A DNA stretch of 64,000 nucleotides from Porphyrobacter sp. IPPAS B-1204 (GTDB lineage: Bacteria; Pseudomonadota; Alphaproteobacteria; Sphingomonadales; Sphingomonadaceae), in assembly GCA_003724185.1 (NCBI GenBank), contig RHGM01000003.1, positions 868,001 through 932,000 of the forward strand, in the 5' to 3' direction. Below are positions 17,312-28,856 of this stretch, one piece after another. The number at the start of each line of letters is the position of its first letter. The stretch's first letter is position 1. The translations under genes were made by a program, and so were the position numbers. The notes beneath the pieces are model-generated. The model ran no database searches, was not told where the DNA came from, and saw only the letters and a list, made by a program, of their open reading frames with translations.

Positions 17312-18691
17312 CTAGCTGTCCTGCAGATCGTCCTCGATCACGATCACCTCGTCAGTCGGCACGGTGGTGCGGTTGCGCACCCGCGGCTTGTCGAGGCTGG
17401 CAAGCACCTTGGTGTCGCGGCCATAGATGTCCTTGAAGGTCGCCATCTCGCCGTTGATGTCGGAAGCCATCGTGAAATAGGTGATGTAGGCTGGCCACTG
17501 CTTTTCCAGCATAACCTTCTTGTACTTGCCCGAGGTCGAGATTGCGACAGCCTCTTCCTTGGTCGCGCCCTTGCCGAGGATCGCCATCGTCATCGCCAGT
17601 TCAAGCGCGCGTTCGGTCCGCACACAGCCGTGCGACAGCGCGCGGAATTCATTGGCGAACAGGTGGCGTGACGGCGTGTCGTGGAAGAAGATCGCGTGCG
17701 GGTTGGGCATCTCCAGCTTCATCTGGCCCAGCGAATTGCCCTTCCCCGGCTGCTGCACCACGGTAACGTAACCGTTCGCACCCTTGGTTGCGACATAGCC
17801 ATTGGCCTTGGCCCACGCCGGGTTGGCAAGCGCGCGCGCACCCAGACCTTCGCCCTTCACGATCGATTGGGGCACGGTCCAGGTCGGGTTGAACACCACA
17901 CCTTCGACCATTTCAGCCAGCTGAGGGGTGGCGGTGCGCCCCGGCTTGCCGACGATGGTGCGATAGGTGCTGATGATCTTGTTGCGCACGGTCAGGCGCA
18001 GCTGGAATTCCGGCACATTGGTGATGAGGTATTGCGAACCAAGGTCGCGCTGCAACCAGCGCCAGCGGTCCATGTTGGCGCGGATCAGCTTGCGCCGGGC
18101 GGTCTGGCCATCCGAGGTGGCGGCCAGTTCAGCCTTCAGCCGGGCATAATCGGGGTGGGTGGGATTGAGCTTCATCAGCGCACCCGCGATGTCGCCGCTC
18201 GCCAGCGCTTCGGCCATGACCTTGCCAGCCGGATACAGATCGCGGTCGGGATCGATGACGAACCACTGTTCGCGCGCCTCCATCGGGGTGCGCCCGTCGC
18301 GCAGATCCTCGACCAGCCAGACGAAGCTTTGCGATGCGAGTTCGTTCAGTTCCTTGGACGGGCCGGAGGCCAGCGCAACTTTCAGCGGTTCAAGATCATA
18401 GTCCTTGGGGTCCAACCCCTCGGCAGCGATGCCTTCGATCACCGCGACCAGCCGCGCGGCCTGACCCACGGTCCACGCCTGCACCAACGGTTCGAACACG
18501 GGCTCGCCGAAAGCCTCGGCCACGGTCTGGCCTTGTGGGGGGAGCGTGACGGGCTGCGGGCCGCCCTGAATGTCGCTGCGCACCGGCGGGGGGCTGGCGG
18601 GCGTGGATCCCCCGCTGTCCTGTGCCAGAGCGGCGCTCGCCACCAGTGCCGCGGCGCTGATGCCACCTGCGAATTTGCCCGGAAACTTCAT
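17312..18691 (-). CDS. L,D-transpeptidase of the YcbB/LdtD type
   Basis: A 459-residue periplasmic enzyme with a signal peptide (MKFPGKFAGGISAAALVASAALAQ), then a proline-rich linker. A scaffold helical domain (about residues 75-230) includes QSFVWLVEDLRDGRTP and LDPKDYDLEPL. The catalytic YkuD domain carries HAIFFHDTPSR...FRALSHGCVRTERA, with the active Cys in SHGCVR (about residue 375). YcbB-type enzymes make 3-3 crosslinks in peptidoglycan. ATG 18691 has AAAGGCAG upstream. The scaffold domain is shorter than the E. coli protein but normal for sphingomonads. It is convergent with the small membrane gene and divergent from the EamA transporter. Confidence 0.9.
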   Translation of the reverse strand: MKFPGKFAGGISAAALVASAALAQDSGGSTPASPPPVRSDIQGGPQPVTLPPQGQTVAEAFGEPVFEPLVQAWTVGQAARLVAVIEGIAAEGLDPKDYDLEPLKVALASGPSKELNELASQSFVWLVEDLRDGRTPMEAREQWFVIDPDRDLYPAGKVMAEALASGDIAGALMKLNPTHPDYARLKAELAATSDGQTARRKLIRANMDRWRWLQRDLGSQYLITNVPEFQLRLTVRNKIISTYRTIVGKPGRTATPQLAEMVEGVVFNPTWTVPQSIVKGEGLGARALANPAWAKANGYVATKGANGYVTVVQQPGKGNSLGQMKLEMPNPHAIFFHDTPSRHLFANEFRALSHGCVRTERALELAMTMAILGKGATKEEAVAISTSGKYKKVMLEKQWPAYITYFTMASDINGEMATFKDIYGRDTKVLASLDKPRVRNRTTVPTDEVIVIEDDLQDS

Positions 18692-18863
18692 GTCGATACT
18701 GCCTTTTCGCCCCGTGCCGCTTGCCACCACGGCCCATAACCGTCGCAACCTGCATACTATCTGCGCCTCGCCCCTATCAACCATCTTGGCTTTCACCTGC
18801 ATTAATGTCTCCAGCCTGTGGCCTTGGCGTGACCTTCGCAGGCTCTGCGCCTAAGGAGCCGGA

Positions 18864-19757
18864 ATGCCGCCGCTGCGCGATCACCCCCTGCTGCCCTTTG
18901 CCGCTGCGTTGATGGGCGTGGGATTCCTGTCGTTGATGGATGCCTTCATGAAAGAGGCAGCGCTGGCGACCGGAGCCTACACCGCAACGGTGCTGCGCGC
19001 TTTCATCGGCGCCGCCCTGATTGCGCCTGTGTGGCTGTCGCGCGGGCCGGCGATGCCAAGCCGGGCGGTGTGGAAGCTGCATCTGACCCGCGGCGTGGTG
19101 TCGGCCTTCATGGCGCTGACCTTCTTCTATTCGCTGACCCTGTTGCCGCTGGCCGAAGCCATCGCATTAAGCTTCATCGCCCCGCTGATCGCGCTTTACC
19201 TCGCACGCGTGCTACTGGGCGAGGTGATCAGCCGCGCTGCCATCGGGGCCAGTGTGCTCGGCTTTGCGGGCACGCTGGTGATCGTGGGCGGGCGGATCGG
19301 ACAGGGGGAATTTGATGAAGGCGCGGCGCTGGGGGTGGCCTCGCTGTTCGTCTCTGCGCTGCTTTATGCCTATAATTTCATTGTCATCCGGCGTCAGGCG
19401 CAGGTGGCAGGGCCGTTGGAGATTGCTACCTTCCACAGCGGGATCGGCGGGCTGGTGCTGCTCACCCTCGCCCCCTTCCTCTGGACCCCGCCGCAGGGCG
19501 AGGCGTGGCTGGCGCTGCTGGCGGCGGGCGCCCTGACCGTGGCAGGATCGCTGTCGATCGCCTGGGCCTATGCCCGGGCCGAGGCCAATGCGCTGGTGCC
19601 AACCGAGTATTCGGGCTTCGTGTGGGCCAGCATCTTTGGCTGGCTGTTCTTCCGCGAGGCTGTGACCTTGCCGACGCTGGCCGGGACCGCGCTGATCGTC
19701 GCCGGATGCTGGCTTGCCACCCGACCGGCCCGTCCCGCACCGGAACCCGCAGCCTAA
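18864..19757 (+). CDS. EamA/DMT-family transporter
   Basis: A 297-residue inner-membrane protein of ten predicted helices with the internal duplication of the drug/metabolite transporter fold. The first half carries LRAFIGAALIAPVWL and ALTFFYSLTLLPLAEAIALSFIAPLIALYLA, a typical EamA motif. The second half carries the equivalent NALVPTEYSGFVWASIFGWLFFRE. A strong ribosome site (AAGGAGCCGGA) precedes ATG 18864. It exports metabolites or amino-acid derivatives, but the substrate cannot be read. It shares a 172-base divergent intergenic region with the L,D-transpeptidase. Confidence 0.88.
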   Translation: MPPLRDHPLLPFAAALMGVGFLSLMDAFMKEAALATGAYTATVLRAFIGAALIAPVWLSRGPAMPSRAVWKLHLTRGVVSAFMALTFFYSLTLLPLAEAIALSFIAPLIALYLARVLLGEVISRAAIGASVLGFAGTLVIVGGRIGQGEFDEGAALGVASLFVSALLYAYNFIVIRRQAQVAGPLEIATFHSGIGGLVLLTLAPFLWTPPQGEAWLALLAAGALTVAGSLSIAWAYARAEANALVPTEYSGFVWASIFGWLFFREAVTLPTLAGTALIVAGCWLATRPARPAPEPAA

Positions 19758-19888
19758 GACCTATTGCCGAGGGCCGTAAGTCCCTTGCCCCCCTTGACCT
19801 CGCGCGCGCGAAAGCGCAGTGCGCCCCTCGAAAACCGCGCCCTTGGTGGATCGGGGGCGGGTCAATCTGAAAGGACGGAAACCCTCCC

Positions 19889-22561
<2,673 letters not shown>

Positions 22562-22569
22562 GGAGAGGC

Positions 22570-23109
22570 ATGACGCGCACCCGCCCCTCACACCACCGGA
22601 CCCTGCTGCTTGCCCCGGCCCTGCCGCTTGCGCCCGTGTTGCTGGCGCTGGCGGCCTGCGGAAGCGATAAGGGAGAGGCGCGCGAACGGCGGGAGGCTCC
22701 GGCCGCGCCATTCGGCTTCGAACTGGCGATGGCAGGCACGGCAGGGGCTGGCGCGGACGATGCAGCGGCGGTGCCCGCTGCCTCGCCGTCGCCACTGGTC
22801 ACGCTGTCGCCGGAAGAGCTGGCAGCGCGGATCGCGGCGGGCAATGTCCGTCTGATCGACGTGCGCACCGATGCCGAGGTGGCCGAAGGCATGATCCCCG
22901 GCGCTGAACACATCCCGCTCGACCGCTTCGATCCCGCTGCTCTCGGGCCGGATGACGGGCGCGCGGTGGTGCTCTATTGCCGGTCGGACCGCCGCTCCGC
23001 CATCGCAGGGGCCAAGCTGGCCGAGGCGACCGGCGAGCCTGTGACCCATCTCGAAGGCGGGATCCTCGCCTGGGAAGCGGCGGGGCAGCCGGTCGAAAAG
23101 AAGCCCTGA
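22570..23109 (+). CDS. Rhodanese-domain lipoprotein
   Basis: A 179-residue lipoprotein: signal peptide with lipobox LAAC (Cys at about residue 30), an Ala/Glu-rich linker, then a single rhodanese domain from about residue 75 (LIDVRTDAEVAEGMIPGAEHIPLD). The active-site loop is YCRSDRRS with the sulfur-carrying Cys, and the domain ends in LEGGILAWEAAG. It transfers sulfur or senses oxidants in the periplasm. The six-residue loop (CRSDRR) is standard for single-domain rhodaneses. ATG 22570 has AAGGAGAGG directly upstream. It is followed by a strong terminator. Confidence 0.88.
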   Translation: MTRTRPSHHRTLLLAPALPLAPVLLALAACGSDKGEARERREAPAAPFGFELAMAGTAGAGADDAAAVPAASPSPLVTLSPEELAARIAAGNVRLIDVRTDAEVAEGMIPGAEHIPLDRFDPAALGPDDGRAVVLYCRSDRRSAIAGAKLAEATGEPVTHLEGGILAWEAAGQPVEKKP

Positions 23110-23126
23110 CCCAGCCTGTCATGGCG

Positions 23127-23168
23127 CAAACAAAAAGGGCGGCCCTCACAGGCCGCCCTTTTTGTTTG
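23127..23168. terminator. Bidirectional intrinsic terminator
   Basis: A perfect 18-bp stem with a six-base loop. The left arm ends in AAAAAGGGCGGCC and the right arm is GGCCGCCCTTTTT, giving a T-run after the GC core on either strand. It sits between the convergent rhodanese lipoprotein (ends 23109) and the serine-rich gene (ends 23184), so it can stop both transcripts. Confidence 0.93.
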
Positions 23169-23183
23169 TGTGAGCGTCCCGGC

Positions 23184-24662
23184 CTAGCCGAGGAACTTGC
23201 GGCGCCCGAGGATCGCTGCGGCGGCAAGGCCGAACAGGATCGTCATCGGCGGGGCCGGCACATCGTGGCCGCCCGAGGTTGAAGAGCTGCTGCTGCTGCT
23301 GCTGCTGCTCGAAGACGAGGAGGACGACGAAGAGCCGCTGCTGCCAGAAGATGAACCCGAAGACCCGCTGCTGCCCGACGAGCCGCTGGAGCTGCCCGAC
23401 GACGACGAGGAGGAGGAGGACGAGGACGACGAGCTGCTGCTGGTGCTGCTAGTCATGTCACCCGAGGTGGTGCTGCCACCCGAGGACGAGGAGCTGGAGC
23501 TGCCGGACGAGGAGCTCGACGAACCCGACCCGCCCGAGCTGCCACCGGGCTTCCCGCTGCTTCCGCCCGACGAGGACGAGGAAGAAGATGAGGACGACGA
23601 CGAGCTGGACGACGAAGACGACGAGGATGAGCTCGAGGACGTCACCGCCCCGGTCGAGGAACTGACATTCCCCGAAGAGCTGGACACGTTGCCCGACGAG
23701 CTGGAGACATTGCCAGAGCTGCTGGACACGTTGCCCGAAGAGCTCGACACCGCGCCGGTGCTGGTCGACACGCCGCCCGTGGAGCTCGACACCGCCCCAG
23801 TGGAAGAGCTGACATTGCCCGAGGACGACACCGCCCCTGTCGACGAGGAAACATTACCCGAAGACGACACCGCGCCGGTCGAGGACGACACATCGCCCGA
23901 CGATGACACCGCGCCCGTCGAGGAGGACACATTGCCGGACGTGCTGGTGCTGGACACCTGACCGGTGCTGCTCGAAACCTGACCGGTCGAGGTCGAAGTC
24001 GACACCTGACCGGTGGACGAGGTGATCTGGCCCGAGGAAGACGTGGTCGAATTGTCGATGTCGATATCGATCACAACGCCGCTCGATCCGCCGGTCGTTC
24101 CGCTGGTGCCGCCCGAGGTCGAAGTAGTCGTCGAAACCGACACATCGCCCGAAGACGAACCGCCACCGCCAAAGAAGCCGCCGAAGAAGCCTCCGCCGAA
24201 GCCGCCACCAAAGCCCAGACCGCCGCCAAAGCCGCCGCCGCCCCAACCGCCGCCGGGGCCACCGCCGCCCGAAATCGGCGGAAGCGGCGGAAGCGGTGCG
24301 GGCATATACGCCATCTGCACGACCGGCGGGCATTCGGCCGCATCAATATAGGCCTGGGTGGCACCGGCGGGCGCGCTCGCCGCGGCCACTGTCCCCGCCG
24401 GGCCAATCGGCTGGCATTCGACCGTCCGTTCGACAATCCGGCGGCGGCGCTGTTCGGGCAGCGGAAGATCGCGCTCACGCGTGTTCTTGATGTAACGCGC
24501 ACCGGTCACCGGATCGACCGCGACCAGCTTGCCATCGATGTTGGTCGAGTAATCCGGCGCATCGGTGTTCATCGGCTCGGCCATGCGCACCGCGCCGCCT
24601 TGCAACAATGCAACACCCGCAGCAGCGGCGGAAAGCTTCGCGATGGCCAGTTTGAGCGACAT
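23184..24662 (-). CDS. Serine/glycine-rich exported protein with PEP-CTERM-like tail
   Basis: A 492-residue low-complexity surface-type protein. The N-terminus is signal-like (MSLKLAIAKLSAAAAGVALLQGG). A conserved-looking part has a basic stretch (QRRRRIVERTVECQP) and two Cys. A glycine-rich region (about residues 132-168) alternates Gly with Phe and Trp. About 290 residues of serine-rich repeats follow, built on the unit (S/T)G-(N/A/D/Q)-V-(S)SS. The C-terminus is VPAPP, a hydrophobic helix (MTILFGLAAAAILG), then RRKF, matching the PEP-CTERM sorting plan with PAP in place of PEP. An exosortase would cleave it and attach or release it; none is in the window. The start at 24662 is preceded by a 231-base promoter region. 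Confidence 0.75.
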   Translation of the reverse strand: MSLKLAIAKLSAAAAGVALLQGGAVRMAEPMNTDAPDYSTNIDGKLVAVDPVTGARYIKNTRERDLPLPEQRRRRIVERTVECQPIGPAGTVAAASAPAGATQAYIDAAECPPVVQMAYMPAPLPPLPPISGGGGPGGGWGGGGFGGGLGFGGGFGGGFFGGFFGGGGSSSGDVSVSTTTSTSGGTSGTTGGSSGVVIDIDIDNSTTSSSGQITSSTGQVSTSTSTGQVSSSTGQVSSTSTSGNVSSSTGAVSSSGDVSSSTGAVSSSGNVSSSTGAVSSSGNVSSSTGAVSSSTGGVSTSTGAVSSSSGNVSSSSGNVSSSSGNVSSSSGNVSSSTGAVTSSSSSSSSSSSSSSSSSSSSSSSSGGSSGKPGGSSGGSGSSSSSSGSSSSSSSGGSTTSGDMTSSTSSSSSSSSSSSSSSSGSSSGSSGSSGSSGSSSGSSGSSSSSSSSSSSSSSSSSSTSGGHDVPAPPMTILFGLAAAAILGRRKFLG

Positions 24663-24893
24663 AGTCGGTAACCCTGTTTGCCTGAGGCGGTGGATGCGGA
24701 CTGTCCGCACCTCCTCCAAATCCAGCGTTCTTTTGATGTCAGAAGGCGGCAGCGGGCAATCCGCTTAACCATGCCGGAGCCGCCGAAGCGGCGGGAATCG
24801 GCGCAGAATCGCGGGATTTCAGGCGCGCTGTCCCGAACTGGCACCGAAAACAGGGGTCGCGTTAGTCAAAAGGTTAACGCATGGCGGGAAGAC

Positions 24894-25925
24894 TCAGTCT
24901 TCGAACAGGCCCGACTGGCTTGGGGGTGATTCTCTCGGCGGGGTCAGCTCCAGATGCGCCCAGCCGCCATCGTTCAGCACCCGCCCACGGGCCGTGCGGG
25001 CAATCAGGCCGAGCTGGATGAGGTAGGGTTCGACCACCTCCTCCACCGTGTCACGCGGCTCGGCGAGGCCCGCTGCCAGCGTCTCGATCCCCACCGGGCC
25101 GCCTTTATACGTGGTGGCGATCATGGTGAGATAGCGCCGGTCCATCGCATCGAGGCCCAGCCGGTCGATCTCCAGCCGGGTCAGCGCCTCGTCGGCGACA
25201 TGGCGGGTGACGCTGGCCGCGCCTGCGACATCGGCGAAGTCCCGCACGCGGCGGAGCAGGCGGCCTGCGACTCGCGGCGTGCCCCGGCTGCGGCGGGCGA
25301 TTTCATGCGCGCCATCGGGCTGGATCGCGAGGCCGAGCAGCCCCGCGGCGCGGGTGACGACGCGCTCCAACTCCTCGTGAGAGTAGAAATTGAGCCTGAC
25401 CGGGATGCCGAACCGGTCGCGCAGCGGCGTGGTCAGCAGGCCCTGGCGAGTGGTCGCGCCGATCAGGGTGAAGGGCGGCAGATCGATGCGGACAGAGCGG
25501 GCGCTCGGCCCCTCCCCGATGATGAGGTCGAGCGCGCGGTCCTCCATCGCCGGATAGAGCACTTCCTCGACCACGGGTGAGAGGCGGTGGATCTCGTCGA
25601 TGAACAGCACGTCATGCGGTTCGAGGTTTGTCAGCAGCGCGGCCAAGTCCCCCGCCTTGGCGATGACGGGGCCGGAAGTGGCGCGAAAGCCCACGCCCAG
25701 CTCGCCCGCGATGATCTGCGCCAGCGTGGTCTTGCCGAGGCCTGGCGGGCCAAAGAACAAGGTATGGTCCATCGCCTCCCCCCGCGCACGCGCGGCCGCG
25801 ATGAAGACGGCGAGGTTCCCCTTGGCCGCCTCCTGCCCGACGAATTCGGCCAAGCGGCGCGGGCGCAGCGCCGCGTCGGGGTCGCCGGGCTGGCGGGTGG
25901 GGGAGTGGAGGGGGGTGTCAGTCAT
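24894..25925 (-). CDS. ruvB: Holliday junction ATP-dependent helicase RuvB
   Basis: The motor of the RuvABC branch-migration complex. Walker A is GPPGLGKTT, Walker B is [10 protein letters not shown], sensor 1 is GATTRQGLL, and TPLRDRFGI carries the arginine finger. The C-terminal winged-helix domain ([29 protein letters not shown]) is intact. I prefer the ATG at 25925 (MTDTPLHS). The in-frame ATG at 25937 lies inside the flanking hairpin repeat, so it would have been added by the inserted cassette. In most bacteria ruvB directly follows ruvA; here 423 bases with an opposite-strand gene separate them, so ruvB either reads through the cassette or has a new promoter. Confidence 0.96.
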   Translation of the reverse strand: MTDTPLHSPTRQPGDPDAALRPRRLAEFVGQEAAKGNLAVFIAAARARGEAMDHTLFFGPPGLGKTTLAQIIAGELGVGFRATSGPVIAKAGDLAALLTNLEPHDVLFIDEIHRLSPVVEEVLYPAMEDRALDLIIGEGPSARSVRIDLPPFTLIGATTRQGLLTTPLRDRFGIPVRLNFYSHEELERVVTRAAGLLGLAIQPDGAHEIARRSRGTPRVAGRLLRRVRDFADVAGAASVTRHVADEALTRLEIDRLGLDAMDRRYLTMIATTYKGGPVGIETLAAGLAEPRDTVEEVVEPYLIQLGLIARTARGRVLNDGGWAHLELTPPRESPPSQSGLFED

Positions 25926-25931
25926 AGATTC

Positions 25932-25960
25932 CGTCATGCTGAACTTGTTTCAGCATCCAT
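25932..25960. repeat. Left hairpin repeat flanking GIY-YIG cassette
   Basis: A 29-base unit CGTCAT-hairpin-TCCAT, with TGCTGAA and TTCAGCA forming a 7-bp stem around CTTGT (25937-25955). The inverted copy is at 26306-26334 and matches 27 of 29 bases. The two differences (G to C and C to G) fall on paired positions of the stem, so the hairpin is kept by compensatory change. Similar REP-like palindromes are scattered through alphaproteobacterial genomes. Confidence 0.9.
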
Positions 25961-25980
25961 TGTGCCGCACTTTCAGGCCC

Positions 25981-26316
25981 ATGGGCAAAGAGCGCCATCC
26001 CTGCGTCTACATCCTCGCCAGCCAGCCCTACGGCACGCTTTACATCGGCGTCACCAGTGACCTTATCGCGAGACTCTGGCAGCATCGAAACGAAACGGTC
26101 GAAGGATTCACCGGCCGTTACAAAGTCCACCGCCTCGTCCGCTACGAGCTGTTCGGCGACATGGAGCGTGCAATCGCCCGCGAGAAGCAGCTGAAGCGTT
26201 GGCACCGGCAGTGGAAGATCAACCTGATCGAGAGCGAGAACCCCGATTGGCATGGTCTTGCCGCGGGGCTTGGGATGCCGCCTGTCGACCTGAGCCAATC
26301 GCTGGATGGATCCTGA
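25981..26316 (+). CDS. GIY-YIG nuclease-family protein inserted between ruvA and ruvB
   Basis: A 111-residue single-domain GIY-YIG (URI-type) protein. The core reads VYILASQPYGTLYIGVTSDLIARLWQHR, with the YIL and YIG strands, the catalytic-type Arg (about residue 34) and His. It continues with YKVHRLVRYELFGDMERAIAREKQLKRWHRQWKINLIE, carrying the conserved Glu (AIAREK) and the KxWxRxWK helix. This is the small COG2827-type endonuclease-like family common in proteobacteria, whose role is unclear. It starts 20 bases after one hairpin repeat, and its stop codon is inside the inverted copy, so gene and repeats look like one 403-base unit. It points against the ruvAB operon. Confidence 0.9.
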   Translation: MGKERHPCVYILASQPYGTLYIGVTSDLIARLWQHRNETVEGFTGRYKVHRLVRYELFGDMERAIAREKQLKRWHRQWKINLIESENPDWHGLAAGLGMPPVDLSQSLDGS

Positions 26317-26334
26317 AACAAGTTCAGGATGACG
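26306..26334. repeat. Right hairpin repeat flanking GIY-YIG cassette
   Basis: The inverted copy of the 25932-25960 repeat, with stem TCCTGAA / TTCAGGA around ACAAG. It contains the TGA stop of the GIY-YIG gene (26314-26316) and ends 15 bases before the 3' end of ruvA. Confidence 0.9.
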
Positions 26335-26348
26335 GAGCGGGACGAACA

Positions 26349-26954
26349 TCACCCCGCAGCCTTCTTCAACGCCACACGGATCAGGTCACCCTCGCTCGCG
26401 CCCTCGCCCAATTCCTCCAGCGCCCGCGCCACTGCCTGCGCCGCGACCGCAGGCTTGAACCCGAGGTTCTCCAGCGCGCTTGCCGCATCCGCGCCCTTGC
26501 TCCCCGCAGGCGCCGCCACGCCGGCCGCAAAGCCGCCCGAGCCACCGGGCATCCCGCCCGCCTTGTCCTTCAGTTCGTTGACGATCCGGCCCGCCAGCTT
26601 CGGCCCCACGCCCTGCGCGCGAGCGACCATTGCGGCGTCGCCCTTGCCGCAGGCGTCGCGCAGTTCTCCGGTGGAGAGCGCGGAGAGGATCGCCAGCGCC
26701 ACTTTGCTCCCCACGCCCTGCACACCGGTCAGCAGCCGGAACCAGTCGCGCTCTGCGCTGTCGGCAAAGCCGAGCAGGCGCATGTCGTTCTCGCTCACCT
26801 GCAATTGCGTGTGGACGGTGCAGCCCTCCCCCACCTCGCCCAGCGCGGCGAGTGTGCGGCTAGAGCAGTGGACGAGGTAACCCACCCCGCCGACATCGAC
26901 CACGGCCCAGTCCTCACCGGTCGCATCAAGCCTGCCTGAAAGTTTGGCGATCAT
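26349..26954 (-). CDS. ruvA: Holliday junction DNA helicase subunit RuvA
   Basis: Binds four-way junctions and loads RuvB. The 201 residues show the family plan: OB-fold start [28 protein letters not shown], the tandem helix-hairpin-helix region [17 protein letters not shown] and [19 protein letters not shown], a glycine-rich linker, and the C-terminal RuvB-binding domain ([24 protein letters not shown]). I chose ATG 26954 over the six-codon-longer start. It is divergent from aroC (78-base gap). No ruvC is adjacent. Downstream, the GIY-YIG cassette separates it from ruvB. Confidence 0.95.
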   Translation of the reverse strand: MIAKLSGRLDATGEDWAVVDVGGVGYLVHCSSRTLAALGEVGEGCTVHTQLQVSENDMRLLGFADSAERDWFRLLTGVQGVGSKVALAILSALSTGELRDACGKGDAAMVARAQGVGPKLAGRIVNELKDKAGGMPGGSGGFAAGVAAPAGSKGADAASALENLGFKPAVAAQAVARALEELGEGASEGDLIRVALKKAAG

Positions 26955-27032
26955 GTTATGTTCCTGACGCAACCGCCATCCAGCGTCCAGCCTTTATGGA
27001 CAGATGCCCACACTTGCGCCAGATGGCGAGGC

Positions 27033-28103
27033 ATGAGCTGGAACACCTTCGGGCGCGTGCTGCGCTTTACCACTTGGGGCGAAAGTCATGGGCCTGCGCT
27101 GGGCGCAGTGGTGGACGGGTGCCCGCCGGGCCTCGCCATCTCCGAAGAATTCATCCAGCCGTTCATGGACGCGAGGAAGCCGGGGACGAGCCGCTTCACC
27201 ACCCAGCGGCGCGAGGATGATCTGGTGCGCATCCTTTCGGGCGTGTTCGAGGGCAAGACCACCGGCACGCCGATCGCGCTGCATATCGAAAACACCGATC
27301 AGCGCTCGAAGGATTACTCGGCCATCGCCCAGCAATATCGCCCGGGCCATGCCGATTACGCCTATGACGCCAAATACGGCATCCGCGACTATCGCGGCGG
27401 CGGGCGTTCTTCGGCGCGCGAGACAGCGGCGCGGGTTGCAGCGGGCGCCGTGGCGCGGCTGGTGATCCCCGAGGTCACCATCACCGCCTATGTGTGCGAA
27501 TTGGGCGGCGACCGGATCGATCCTGCGCGGATCGACCATGCCGAAATCGCCAACAACCCGTTCTTCTGCCCTGACCCGGAGGCTGCCAAGCGTTGGGAGG
27601 CCAAGGTCGACGAGGCGCGGAAGGCCGGATCGTCATTGGGCGCAGTGGTCGAATGCGTCGCCACCGGCGTCCCGGCAGGCTGGGGCGCGCCGATCTATGC
27701 CAAGCTCGACAGCGATCTGGCTGCCGCGATGATGAGCATCAATGCGGTCAAGGGCGTCGAGATCGGTGACGGCTTCGAAGCCGCACGCCTGACCGGCGAA
27801 CAGAACGCCGACCGGATGCGGCCCGGTGAAGATGGCCTGCCCGTCTACGCCAGCAACCACGCGGGCGGCACGGCGGGCGGGATTTCGACCGGTCAGCCGG
27901 TGGTGTGCCGGGTGGCGTTCAAGCCGACCTCCTCCATCCTCACCCCGGTGGAGTCGATCAACTCTGCGGGCGAGGCGGTGGAAGTCGTCACCAAGGGCCG
28001 CCACGATCCCTGCGTGGGCATCCGCGGCACGCCTGTCGTGGAAGCGATGATGGCGCTGGTGCTGGCCGATCACAAGCTGCTGCACCGCGGGCAGGTGGGA
28101 TAG
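27033..28103 (+). CDS. aroC: Chorismate synthase
   Basis: The last shikimate-pathway enzyme, requiring reduced FMN. The 356 residues show all three family signatures: [25 protein letters not shown] near the N-terminus, [20 protein letters not shown] (about residues 122-141), and the C-terminal block with [20 protein letters not shown] 27033 (MSWNTFG) is the conserved start; the earlier in-frame start at 26958 overlaps the ruvA promoter region. It is monocistronic, followed by a convergent hypothetical gene. It feeds pheA (window start) and the tyrosine catabolised by hppD. Confidence 0.97.
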   Translation: MSWNTFGRVLRFTTWGESHGPALGAVVDGCPPGLAISEEFIQPFMDARKPGTSRFTTQRREDDLVRILSGVFEGKTTGTPIALHIENTDQRSKDYSAIAQQYRPGHADYAYDAKYGIRDYRGGGRSSARETAARVAAGAVARLVIPEVTITAYVCELGGDRIDPARIDHAEIANNPFFCPDPEAAKRWEAKVDEARKAGSSLGAVVECVATGVPAGWGAPIYAKLDSDLAAAMMSINAVKGVEIGDGFEAARLTGEQNADRMRPGEDGLPVYASNHAGGTAGGISTGQPVVCRVAFKPTSSILTPVESINSAGEAVEVVTKGRHDPCVGIRGTPVVEAMMALVLADHKLLHRGQVG

Positions 28104-28146
28104 CGCTAGCGCGCCAAGGTCACCTGCCTCATGTGCCGCGCGCGCT

Positions 28147-28422
28147 TCAGGCGTTGTCAGTGCAGCGGGCTTGGCCCGCCCCGATAATCGCAGCGCGGAG
28201 CGCGTGCGCGAGCTTGCCGTCGGACACCTGCGCCAGCACCTCGCGCTTGATCGCGATGAATTCCGGATGATCCGGCCCCAGTTCGTCAAATGCCGACTGG
28301 ACAATCCCCAGCACGTCCTTGCGAGACAACGTCATGTAAGCATCGGTCTGCGTCAAATGCGGGGCATTGTCGAAATCGTACACGATCGCCCGCATTGCCG
28401 GCTTTGAATATTGCTCTGACAC
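28147..28422 (-). CDS. Small conserved-looking protein of unknown function
   Basis: Not recognised. 91 residues if started at the GTG at 28422, which has AGAGGGGTCGA just upstream. The longer frame from 28491 lacks a ribosome site. The sequence includes YDFDNAPHLTQTDAYMTLSRKDVLGIVQSAFDELGPDHPEFIAIKREVLA in separate blocks; it is mixed alpha-helical, soluble and without signal. One Cys lies near the end. It is convergent with aroC and divergent from ahpC across 434 bases. Confidence 0.6.
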   Translation of the reverse strand: MSEQYSKPAMRAIVYDFDNAPHLTQTDAYMTLSRKDVLGIVQSAFDELGPDHPEFIAIKREVLAQVSDGKLAHALRAAIIGAGQARCTDNA

Positions 28423-28856
28423 TCGACCCCTCTTGTTTTTTGCGTTGCGCCCTTTGTCAGGCGTAGCGCCGGAGTCCTCGCAGCCCTGCAATCACAGCGC
28501 AAACACCCCGTGATCGCACCGGGCCTGAAAGCGCAAAATTGCCCGAAATCAGTTGCAGGTTAGCGAGCCTTTGGCGCAAATTTGTTGCGTGATTACGGGC
28601 GATTATGTGCACTCAGCCCGATCAGACGCGCGCTAACGCGGTTCGCAGCATGTGGTGCACGCTTCATCGAACGCTGGCGCGTAAACCGGTTAGCAATTCG
28701 CGCTTCCAGCACATTCTGAACGGTTCCCGGCGCTTCGATTGAAAATTCCGATCTTCGCAATCGCAACAATGAACTTTTGTGCAGCGCAATAAGCCCTATT
28801 TGGGCAGCATCAGTTTCAACCCTCTCTCTCAACCCAACCAACAAGGAACACATTCC
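28423..28856. other. Divergent intergenic region upstream of ahpC
   Basis: 434 bases without a credible gene. It must hold the promoters of the small minus-strand gene and of ahpC. The only structure I can point to is an inverted pair CGATTG (28736-28741) and CAATCG (28758-28763) about 95 bases before the ahpC start. A CGATTG (31434-31439) paired with CAATC (31412-31416) also occurs upstream of katG. No canonical OxyR box was found by eye. Confidence 0.5.

Noticed and set aside
23197..23961. An extremely Asp/Glu/Leu-rich frame on the plus strand
   Set aside because: It is the antisense of the serine-repeat protein; composition follows from serine codons read backwards. No signal or ribosome site.
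23642..24010. Periodic repeats resembling a CRISPR array
   Set aside because: The period is short and coding (serine-repeat codons); spacers are not unique sequences and repeats are not constant.
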